Below, piece by piece: positions 1-6,824 of a stretch of 15,799 bases of DNA. The stretch spans positions 1 to 15,799 of the forward strand of contig CAKRPQ010000040.1 of assembly GCA_934385225.1 (NCBI GenBank). The letters are read 5' to 3'. Numbering within the stretch: position 1 is the stretch's first letter; every line of letters starts with the position of its first letter. Made by a program: the position numbers and the translations under genes. The stretch comes from an uncultured Eubacteriales bacterium. GTDB lineage: Bacteria > Bacillota > Clostridia > Oscillospirales > CAG-272. Below the pieces are notes generated by a model. It had not been told where the DNA came from, did no database searches, and saw nothing but the letters and a program-made list of their open reading frames with translations.

Positions 1-1464
1 ACATATACATCGGCGGCAAATAACAAGAAGAACAACAGAAAGAGCGAGATACTCTTCCGCGAGACGGAGGCGCTGTCCGTGCTTTCGATGAAGCTCTTTT
101 CGGAAAAATACGAGAGTGAGCTGCTTGAAAAGCGCGAAAAAACTCTCCTCCTTGACCAGTTCCACGATATTCTGCCCGGCTCGTCGATAAAGGAAGTTTA
201 CGACGTGACGGATAAGGATTACGAGCTGATTATGGGCGATCTGTGCCGACTTTCGGACGAAAAACTGCACAGTATAGCCGAGAACGTCGGGGCAAAAGGG
301 CTTCTCGTTTATAACCCGTCGCCGTTTGAGACGAGCGGCGAGGTCACAAATGGCGGAAAAACGTACTTTGCGCAGAACGTACCCGCGCACGGCTGGAAAG
401 TTATATCCGAAAACGATGCAGCGGCTTACGACACTGCCGAAACGGATAAATTCACGCTTGAAAACGAGCTTGTCCGCGTCATCTTCGACGAAAATTACGA
501 TATTGCCTCCGTTTACGACAAAGAAACGGGTCGCGAGCTTGTCGAAAACGGCAAAAGGGCAAATGTTCTCGAATTTTACGAGGATATGCCCGAAGATTAT
601 GACGCCTGGGACATCTCCGAATACTATATGCGCAAAAAATATTTCTGCGACGGCGTTCTTTCGGTGAAAAGCGTTCCGAACGGCATATGCGTGAAGAAAA
701 AATATCATTTTTCGACGATAGAGCAGACGATAACGCTTGTACGCGGCTCAAAGCGTATAGACTTTGCGACAAAGGTCGACTGGCAGGAGGATCATACGCT
801 TATGCGTGCGTCGTTCCCGCTTGATGTGCGCGCCGATTACGCGACGTATGACGTCGGCTTCGGAAGCGTAACGCGCCCGACGCACGGCAATACGTCCTGG
901 GATAGAGTGAAATTCGAGGTCTGCGGTCATAAATGGGCGGATCTTTCGGAGTACGGCTTCGGTACGGCGATTCTCACCGACAGCAAGTACGGCTATTCCT
1001 GCCGCGAGAACGTGCTTTCTGTCTCGCTTCTCAAATCCGCCGTGTTCCCGAATCCCGTTTCGGACATCGGAACGCATGAATTTACGTATTCGCTTTTCCC
1101 GCATACGGGCGATTACAGGAGCGGTCATGTTGTGCGCGAGAGCTATGCGCTGAATATGCCTCTCATGTGCGTGCCCTGCGGCGGGAACGGTAAGCTGTCT
1201 GCGGAATATTCGGGTGTTTTCTGCAATGCCGAAAACGTCGTTGCCGAGACGATAAAGAAGGCGGAGGACTCTGACGGCGTAATAGTCCGCCTTTACGACG
1301 CGTTCGATGCGAAAACGGATGCCACCGTCACGACAGGCTTTGATTTTGAGAAAGCATACGTCTGTGACCTTATGGAAAACGAGCTTTACGCGCTTGAAAA
1401 GAACGGCAGAAGCGTGAATGTGCACGTCGGAAACTTTGAAATAGTAACGCTCAAATTTATATAA
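1..1464 (+). CDS. GH38 alpha-mannosidase, C-terminal part (5' end outside window)
   Basis: The reading frame is open from base 1, so this is the 3' portion (487 codons) of a gene that starts upstream; the GTG at 79 is internal. The first visible residues (TYTSAANNKKNNRKSE) and the following LLLDQFHDILPGSS match the GH38 region around the helical middle domain. The His in QFHD (codon at 163-165) corresponds to the family's C-terminal-most catalytic zinc ligand. The nucleophile Asp and the other zinc ligands lie upstream and are not visible. The rest, about codons 90-487, is the beta-sandwich C-terminal part typical of the family, including a YDKETGRELVENG segment. Full-length members are about 1000 residues. 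The enzyme hydrolyses alpha-mannosides such as host N-glycan or fungal/plant mannan fragments; no secretion signal can be judged because the N-terminus is missing. It converges on the dehydratase/SDR operon across a terminator. The family call is firm; the substrate is inferred. Confidence 0.93.
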   Translation, partial: TYTSAANNKKNNRKSEILFRETEALSVLSMKLFSEKYESELLEKREKTLLLDQFHDILPGSSIKEVYDVTDKDYELIMGDLCRLSDEKLHSIAENVGAKGLLVYNPSPFETSGEVTNGGKTYFAQNVPAHGWKVISENDAAAYDTAETDKFTLENELVRVIFDENYDIASVYDKETGRELVENGKRANVLEFYEDMPEDYDAWDISEYYMRKKYFCDGVLSVKSVPNGICVKKKYHFSTIEQTITLVRGSKRIDFATKVDWQEDHTLMRASFPLDVRADYATYDVGFGSVTRPTHGNTSWDRVKFEVCGHKWADLSEYGFGTAILTDSKYGYSCRENVLSVSLLKSAVFPNPVSDIGTHEFTYSLFPHTGDYRSGHVVRESYALNMPLMCVPCGGNGKLSAEYSGVFCNAENVVAETIKKAEDSDGVIVRLYDAFDAKTDATVTTGFDFEKAYVCDLMENELYALEKNGRSVNVHVGNFEIVTLKFI

Positions 1465-1481
1465 GGGAAGATGAAAGGGAA

Positions 1482-1510
1482 GAGCCGAGGCATTTGCCTC
1501 GGCTCGCTTA
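1482..1510 (+). terminator. intrinsic terminator after the mannosidase
   Basis: A perfect 10-bp GC-rich stem (GAGCCGAGGC at 1482-1491 with GCCTCGGCTC at 1496-1505) has the loop ATTT. It is followed by a moderately T-rich tail (gcttatttatt) on the plus strand. It lies between convergent genes and may also stop the minus-strand operon, though the minus-side tail is less T-rich. Confidence 0.75.
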
Positions 1511-1525
1511 TTTATTCAATATATA

Positions 1526-2356
1526 TTACTCTTTCGCGTCTGCCTTTGCCGCCATCGCCTCGCGCTTCCATTCGGAGAGCTTTTCGGGGTAGAGCTGGGC
1601 GGTCATACCGCCGTCTACGGTAAGCTCCGTTCCCGTTATGTTCTTCGCACCGTCGCTTCCGAGGAAGTATGCCGCATTCGCAATATCCTCAAAATCCGAA
1701 ATATCGCCGATCGGCGTGAGAAGTCCGTTAACTATCTGCTTGTCGCCCATCTTGACCCAGCGCTCGGTTTTTATCGTTCCGGGGAGAACGACGTTCGAAC
1801 GTATTCCGTAGCGGCCGAGGTCAATGGCAAATGCTCTTGACATTGAGATTATGCCGCCCTTTGAAGCGCAGTAGGCGCTTCTGTTCGGTATTGCCCTGTA
1901 TGCGGTGTTTGAGCCGATGAAAACTATCGCGCCCTTTCCGTGTTCGCGCATACGCAGAGCCGCCTGTCTGACTATCATGAAGTTCCAGACGAGGTTCGTC
2001 TCAAAAACTCTGCCGAATTCCTCTACGGGGACTTCAAAGAAGCGCATACCGACCGTGGGATCGGTGCCGAATCCCATATCGGCGGAGTTCAGAACGACGG
2101 TTTCGACAAATCTCCCTTTTTTGTCGATGTCGGCAAAGATGTCCTTTACTCTCTGTTCGTCCCTTATGTCGAGAGCGTAACCGCAGGCGAAAACGCCGTA
2201 TTTTTCGGCGACCTTTTGCGCAGCCTCCTCGGCTCTTTCTCCGTTTCTGCTCGTGATGAATACGTCGTAGCCTTCGCTCGCAAATTTTTCGGCTGCGGCA
2301 AGACCGCTGCCGACCGTACCGCCTGTTACAAATACTGCCTTTTTAATATTTTCCAT
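1526..2356 (-). CDS. short-chain dehydrogenase/reductase (SDR), likely sugar or sugar-acid oxidoreductase
   Basis: A 276-residue classical SDR with a Rossmann fold. The nucleotide-binding motif TGGTVGSG is at residues 11-18. The usual NNAG motif is present as NSAD at 90-93, a deviation. The catalytic tetrad is Asn121 (FETNLVW), Ser149, Tyr162 and Lys166 (YCASK), and the C-terminal LTVDGG signature is at 245-250. The tail after residue 255 is short, charged and Ala/Lys-rich. The start has a GGAG about 9 nt upstream. Only 13 nt separate it from the stop of the upstream dehydratase gene, so the two are co-transcribed. With an acid-sugar dehydratase as partner, an NAD(P)-dependent sugar or sugar-acid dehydrogenase is the most likely role. 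Homologs are often annotated as 3-oxoacyl-ACP reductase or glucose 1-dehydrogenase; the substrate cannot be read from sequence. Confidence 0.9.
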   Translation of the reverse strand: MENIKKAVFVTGGTVGSGLAAAEKFASEGYDVFITSRNGERAEEAAQKVAEKYGVFACGYALDIRDEQRVKDIFADIDKKGRFVETVVLNSADMGFGTDPTVGMRFFEVPVEEFGRVFETNLVWNFMIVRQAALRMREHGKGAIVFIGSNTAYRAIPNRSAYCASKGGIISMSRAFAIDLGRYGIRSNVVLPGTIKTERWVKMGDKQIVNGLLTPIGDISDFEDIANAAYFLGSDGAKNITGTELTVDGGMTAQLYPEKLSEWKREAMAAKADAKE

Positions 2357-2369
2357 TTTCTTTCTCCTC

Positions 2370-3530
2370 TCAGAAGTAAAATGCCGTTTCGGGCGGTCTG
2401 ATGTCGGTAAGTGCGCCCGTATAGTGGCGGAGCGTGTGCGGTTTGTAGGGGTATTTGAGGCACGCCTCCTCGTTTATTTCAATGCCGAGCCCCGCACCGT
2501 TCGGGATTTCGATAAAGCCGTCCGCATATTTGAGATTTTCGTTTGTTATCTCGCCGCGGTATGCAACGTCGGAGTACATTATTTCGAGGATAGAGAAGTT
2601 CGGGCAGAGTGCGGCGAGTTGGAGCGTTGCGGCGCACGCAACGGGACCTGACGGGTTGTGCGGCGCGAACGGAATGTATCTGCATTCGGCTTCGGCGGCG
2701 ATGTTTTTAAGCTCCATAATACCGCCCGCGTGCGAAACGTCGGGCTGAATGTAGTCTGCCGCCATAAGATCGAACATTTTCTTGTAGTCGCGCATTGTGT
2801 AAAGGCGTTCGCCCGCGGAGATCGCGACGGGTGACTTGTCGCGGACGGCTTTCAGCGCGTCGAGGTTGTCGGGCGGAACAGGTTCTTCAAAGAACATCGG
2901 CTTAAAGGGCGCAAGCTCCTTTGCGATGTTTATCGCCGTCGGGATATTGAAGCGTCCGTGTCCCTCTATAAGCAGATCGACATCGTTTCCTACGGCACGG
3001 CGCACTTCATCGACACAGCGCAGAGCCTTGTCGAGGTCCTTTCCCGTGATTTCGAGATAGCTTTTTCCGAACGGATCCCATTTCATCGCCGTAACGCCGC
3101 GTTTTACGGCGATTTTCGCCTTTTCGGCAAATTCTTCGGGTTCTTTCGCGCCCGCGAACCAGCCGTTGACGTATATGCGCACCTTGTCGCGCACTTTTCC
3201 GCCGAGGAGCTGATATACGGGAACGCCGAGCGTCTTTCCGAGGATATCCCAGAGGGCTGTTTCGACGGCGGAGAGTGCGCTCATAAGCACGGGACCTCCG
3301 CGCCAGTATGCGTCGCGGTAGATGTCGTGGCGATGACGCTCTATGTCGAGCGGATTCTTTCCGACAAGGTATTCTTTTATGTGTTCGACCGCGCCGAAGA
3401 GAGCCTTTTCCTTGTATTCGAGGGTCGCCTCGCCTACGCCCGTTATGCCTTCGTCCGTGTATATCTTGACGAACACCCAGTTCGTTCTGAAACAATCGAC
3501 GGCGAAGGTCTTTATGTCGGTGACTTTCAT
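2370..3530 (-). CDS. mandelate racemase/muconate lactonizing enzyme family acid-sugar dehydratase (galactonate dehydratase-like)
   Basis: A 386-residue enolase-superfamily enzyme that resembles D-galactonate dehydratase over most of its length. It has an N-terminal capping domain (about residues 1-125, containing WRGGPVLMSALSAVETALWD) and then a TIM barrel. Barrel residues visible: K150-x-D152 in MKWDPFG; metal ligands E189 (in EGHGRF, with H191), E215 (FFEEP) and E241 (SAGER); the D264/H291 general-base dyad (QPDVSHAGG and APHNPSGP); and E316 (LEIMY). Characterised relatives remove water from hexonates such as galactonate, gluconate or mannonate, giving 2-keto-3-deoxy sugar acids. It is the first gene of a two-gene operon with the SDR, suggesting sugar-acid catabolism next to a glycosidase. 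A GGAG lies 13 nt before the ATG, a long spacing. The exact substrate is not decided here. Confidence 0.9.
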   Translation of the reverse strand: MKVTDIKTFAVDCFRTNWVFVKIYTDEGITGVGEATLEYKEKALFGAVEHIKEYLVGKNPLDIERHRHDIYRDAYWRGGPVLMSALSAVETALWDILGKTLGVPVYQLLGGKVRDKVRIYVNGWFAGAKEPEEFAEKAKIAVKRGVTAMKWDPFGKSYLEITGKDLDKALRCVDEVRRAVGNDVDLLIEGHGRFNIPTAINIAKELAPFKPMFFEEPVPPDNLDALKAVRDKSPVAISAGERLYTMRDYKKMFDLMAADYIQPDVSHAGGIMELKNIAAEAECRYIPFAPHNPSGPVACAATLQLAALCPNFSILEIMYSDVAYRGEITNENLKYADGFIEIPNGAGLGIEINEEACLKYPYKPHTLRHYTGALTDIRPPETAFYF

Positions 3531-3568
3531 TTTTGTTTTGCGTCTCCTTTTTCATTTTTTGATAAGAC

Positions 3569-3594
3569 AATGATATATCATTTCTCGCTTTATA
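3569..3594 (-). promoter_or_regulatory. candidate -10 and 14-bp palindromic operator for the dehydratase/SDR operon
   Basis: On the minus strand a TATAAA box (3594-3589) is followed, about where transcription would start, by the perfect palindrome AATGATATATCATT (3582-3569). No good -35 hexamer sits 16-18 bp upstream; that stretch is an A-tract. A palindrome at the start site, 38-51 nt before the ATG, is where a repressor would bind. Both calls rest on sequence pattern only, and AT-rich palindromes are common by chance. Confidence 0.35.
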
Positions 3595-3639
3595 TATGCC
3601 AAAATCACGTTTTTTTTTATATAATCCCGCTTAAAGCAA

Positions 3640-3672
3640 AAAACAGTGCGTCCCGCCGAAAGCGGGACGCAC
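3640..3672 (-). terminator. strong intrinsic terminator, minus strand, after the LRR gene pair
   Basis: A perfect 11-bp GC-rich stem (GTGCGTCCCGC at 3646-3656 with GCGGGACGCAC at 3662-3672) has a 5-nt loop. Read on the minus strand, it is followed by TGTTTTTTG. It lies about 100 bp past the stop of the 954-residue LRR protein and insulates that unit from the dehydratase operon promoter immediately beyond. On the plus strand the stem is not followed by a T tract, so it is directional. Confidence 0.9.
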
Positions 3673-3769
3673 ACCCCAAAAAATACGGAATATTAAAGTC
3701 GAACCCTCTTTGTTTTTTGCTTCCGTTTACAATCAAAAGAGGAGGAAAAAAGCATTTTTATATCGACGG

Positions 3770-6634
3770 TCAGCCTGCCGTGTGGGCATTTCCGTCAAGG
3801 TCGGTGTACGAAACGCCGTTTTCGGCACACCAGCTTGCAACGCCTGCGTTGCGTACAGCCTGCTTTACCGTGGTAACCGCGTTAAACGGCGCTCCCGTTA
3901 TGCTCGTGCAGCTGTCGGGCAGAATGACGGTGTTAACGGACGCGCTTGAAACGAAGTTGCCGCCCGTTCCCGATACTGTTTTGTGAGTTCCCGTCGAAAG
4001 GTCGATAACGCCGATTTCGGGAGTTCTGTTTCCGACGTAGAAGCCGAGAAGATTTGTCGTGCTGAAAAACGGTTTGTCCGTTCCGCCGCCGATATTTTCA
4101 GGAGCGTGAATGAACCTGACGTTATAGCATCTTATAAATGCGCAGTCGAACGAAAAACTGTCAAGAGAGCTGATCTCAATAATCGGGTATTCTTTTTCGC
4201 CGACCATTATGGTAGGCTTTGCACGGTTTGCCTGATAATAGGATGCGGGATAAACCGTCGTGAGTGCCTCACAGTCCTGGAAAGTTCCGTATGTTCCGAG
4301 CGTTTTGCAGGTGTCGTCATAGACTATCTGTTCTGCCGCTTTGAAGCGGACAAACGTGTAGCCGCCGCCCGAAATGCCTCTGTCAAGCACGACATACTTT
4401 AATTTCGAATTTGCGAGGAATGCGGAGTCGGATATCATCGGGTGCGGGAGCTCAGCCTTTGTTTCGGTGCTGTTTGCCGTTTTGAACTCCCAATATGTAC
4501 TGCCGAGCTGGGTGTTTTTGTTCCAGGCAAGATTTTCGGCGAGCTTTGCGCTCTCCACGCCGTTGTCAAGGTGATAGATCAGAACGTAATCTCCTGAGTA
4601 GTCCGTGAAAGCGTAGGCTTTAAGACCCGTTATCGCCGTCGCGGGAGTTGCAGAGTACATCTGAATACCGTTGAGTGTCAGATCGCCGCCCGTGTAACCG
4701 TTAAGATAGACCGCTTCCGAATCTACGGTGAGGTCGCTCTCGGCGATCGTGACAAATTTGTCCGAGTTTATAAGGGTGTTCCACGCGATGCTCTCCGTAT
4801 CGTTCGACGCGTTTACCGCACCGTCGCGGTACATACCTATCGTTGCATCGTAAAGGCTCATCGCGTCGCTGTCGGTGTATCTGATCTCCTCTGTGCCCTC
4901 CGCGTCTTCCCAGATCTCGTATGCAACCGTCTTTATTTTCGATGTGTAGTTTGCTTCGGTGATGTTTACGACCGAGAGAACAAAAGAATCGCCGTAGTTG
5001 TTAGCGACAAAGCCGTCATTTTTGTTCCAGACAACGTTTTTGACTACTGTCCCTGTCGTGTCAAGTGTAATGCTTTCCGTGCCTGCCTTTGTGAGCGTTC
5101 CGAACTCTTTAAGTGTCCGGCCGTCGTTTACCGCAGTCTTGTCATATGCGAATCTTGCGCGCAGACCGTTCTTTTCGGTGAGCCTTATCTGGAAGCCCAC
5201 GAAAGATAAGGCTTTCTTAAAGTCTTCGGGGATTTCCGAGGGGCAGGTCGCGGTGATGCCTTCTGGAAGTACGCTCGCTTCGACTGCGGATTTTACAGTC
5301 CCGTTTTCGCAGATTATCTTTGCGCCGCTCGGAAGACTTGCGAACGCGCCCGTCTCGACCGATGTGATGTTTGACGGAACGTAAACTTTTGTAAGGCTTG
5401 TGTTACCGCTTGCGAATGTGGCAGCCTTTATTGTCGTATAGCTTGCGTGTGTCGGGAGTTTTATCGCCTTTATCGACGTACAGCCGACAAATGCCGTTTC
5501 CATAAATCCGCTCGGATTATCGTCTTTGTTGCTCGACATATTCGTAAAGTCGATAACGCCGTCCTCGCCCGTGCCGAAATAAAGCGTAGTGAGGCTTGTG
5601 CAGTTCTTAAACAGGTTCTTTTTTGCCGTGAATCTCTGATCGCTGTATTCAAAAACGACCTTTTTGAGGTTCGGCATATCCGAGAAAAGTCCGTCGTAGT
5701 ATATCTGGAATTTGTTGAATTTACCGCCGTTTATCGTTTCAATGTACGGTTTCCAGAGTGCAAGATAATCTGTCGCACCGTAATCTATCGGAGTCCAAAG
5801 GCTGTTTACTTCTGTTATCGTCAGTGTCTTTGTCTCGTAATCGAAGCTCCATTTTGCTCTGTCCGCGCCTGTGCCGTCGGACTTTGAGTTTGTGATCAGT
5901 ACTTCGTATTCTTTAAGGAAATATTCGTAAATCTCGTCGTCCGTATAATATTCTTTTACAATATCGGGGTCGTTTCCGAATACTGTCGTATCGTACGCGC
6001 CTCCCGCTACCGTTTTCAGAGTAAAGGACGCGTTTGTTCCGTTTGCGTCGTAGAACGTATCTTTGTTTATCGAAACGCCCGATGTTTTGTTTGTAGTGAG
6101 AACGGTGATGTTCGTTCCCTTCGGACCCGAACGTATAAACGTCTGGTCAAGTGTCTTTACAATGTTTCTCAGGTCAAAAACGTTTTCCGTTTTCTCCGTA
6201 CCCGTTATGTAAATGCAGGTGAGCTTATCGCACTGACCGAACGCACGTGCTTCAAGTGTTGTCATTTCGGCGGGGATGCCAACGCTTTTAAGGCTTACGT
6301 AGGCTCTGAAAAAGGCAGCCGGCACAGTAGTTATCGGCGCACTTATCTCGATGTTCTCGATGCTTCCGATGCTGTCTTTCCACGGAACATTGCGGTCTGT
6401 TATATCAGTCCACCATTGTCCTTTTCCACCCTTGAAACTTGGGCAAATGTCGGACGGAAATTCTGTCTCCGTACCGGTTATCGTGAGGGTCTTGGATGCT
6501 TCGTCGTATTCCCACCAAAGGTCATTTTCGCCTATCTGCGCTTTTTCCGCGAATGCGCTGACGGCAAGCAGGAGTGCCGTGACGGCAACCGTGAAAAGCG
6601 TGAGGAGAATACGGGTTCTGTGTGATCTTTTCAT
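3770..6634 (-). CDS. large secreted BspA-type leucine-rich-repeat (LRR_5) protein
   Basis: 954 residues. A signal peptide covers residues 1-29 (basic start, hydrophobic core, cleavage likely after AFA), so the protein is exported. Two N-terminal modules begin with a Trp-containing beta hairpin (WWEYDEASKTLTITG at 40-54; WSFDYETKTLTITE at 262-275). A PW or LWK motif and LRR_5-like repeats of the type AF..C..L..I..P follow (about 85-220 and 290-460). Residues about 470-640 (ALSFVGFQIRLTEKNGLRARF through SLYDATIGMYRDGAV and AWNTLI) form a distinct non-LRR domain. I recognise this pattern from uncharacterised Clostridia surface proteins, without a named function. A second LRR-like stretch covers about 730-940. 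No LPXTG, C-terminal helix or dockerin is visible, so it is released or held non-covalently. Members of the BspA group are linked to host or partner adhesion. AGGA lies 8 nt before the start. Confidence 0.87.
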   Translation of the reverse strand: MKRSHRTRILLTLFTVAVTALLLAVSAFAEKAQIGENDLWWEYDEASKTLTITGTETEFPSDICPSFKGGKGQWWTDITDRNVPWKDSIGSIENIEISAPITTVPAAFFRAYVSLKSVGIPAEMTTLEARAFGQCDKLTCIYITGTEKTENVFDLRNIVKTLDQTFIRSGPKGTNITVLTTNKTSGVSINKDTFYDANGTNASFTLKTVAGGAYDTTVFGNDPDIVKEYYTDDEIYEYFLKEYEVLITNSKSDGTGADRAKWSFDYETKTLTITEVNSLWTPIDYGATDYLALWKPYIETINGGKFNKFQIYYDGLFSDMPNLKKVVFEYSDQRFTAKKNLFKNCTSLTTLYFGTGEDGVIDFTNMSSNKDDNPSGFMETAFVGCTSIKAIKLPTHASYTTIKAATFASGNTSLTKVYVPSNITSVETGAFASLPSGAKIICENGTVKSAVEASVLPEGITATCPSEIPEDFKKALSFVGFQIRLTEKNGLRARFAYDKTAVNDGRTLKEFGTLTKAGTESITLDTTGTVVKNVVWNKNDGFVANNYGDSFVLSVVNITEANYTSKIKTVAYEIWEDAEGTEEIRYTDSDAMSLYDATIGMYRDGAVNASNDTESIAWNTLINSDKFVTIAESDLTVDSEAVYLNGYTGGDLTLNGIQMYSATPATAITGLKAYAFTDYSGDYVLIYHLDNGVESAKLAENLAWNKNTQLGSTYWEFKTANSTETKAELPHPMISDSAFLANSKLKYVVLDRGISGGGYTFVRFKAAEQIVYDDTCKTLGTYGTFQDCEALTTVYPASYYQANRAKPTIMVGEKEYPIIEISSLDSFSFDCAFIRCYNVRFIHAPENIGGGTDKPFFSTTNLLGFYVGNRTPEIGVIDLSTGTHKTVSGTGGNFVSSASVNTVILPDSCTSITGAPFNAVTTVKQAVRNAGVASWCAENGVSYTDLDGNAHTAG

Positions 6635-6824
6635 TTCTTTGTTCCTTTCAATTTATATATATTAAAACACTCTTTTCGTTTTTGGGGGATAGACGAATAA
6701 AGTGTTTCTGATCAAAAGTTCCCCATAAGGGGGAGACTTCCTCTCGGAAGCCTCCGAATGAAAGGGAAAAATGTGTGGGTCAGCGCGCAAAGATGAAATA
6801 AAAACGCGTGCCCGTGACGTATGC
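6635..6824 (-). promoter_or_regulatory. leader between the two LRR genes: hairpins and AT-rich promoter-like stretch
   Basis: No gene fits here. In minus-strand RNA, 6755-6732 forms a 10-bp stem (GGAGGCUUCC / GGAAGUCUCC) closed by a GAGA tetraloop, fully paired only on this strand because one pair is a G-U wobble. It is followed by CCCC-TTAT-GGGG and then a short CTTTTG. This could be a weak terminator of the 800-residue LRR gene. Closer to the downstream start, an imperfect inverted repeat (AAACACT near 6703 with AGTGTTT near 6670) encloses a C-rich loop, and a TAATATATATAAA stretch precedes the RBS. The downstream gene may therefore have its own promoter, but no consensus -35/-10 pair is evident. 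Confidence 0.4.

Noticed and set aside
748..1425. 225-codon open frame on the minus strand opposite the alpha-mannosidase
   Set aside because: Antisense shadow of a strongly conserved GH38 coding frame; the translation is rich in Arg/His/Val without recognisable motifs.
3605..3625. TATAAT on the plus strand at 3620-3625 after a T9 run
   Set aside because: No -35 at proper spacing and no plus-strand gene follows; it lies next to a minus-strand terminator in AT-rich DNA.
2958..3986. 342-codon plus-strand frame spanning the dehydratase start, the intergenic region and the LRR gene end
   Set aside because: It crosses a strong terminator and two well-supported genes on the other strand, and its translation resembles no protein family.
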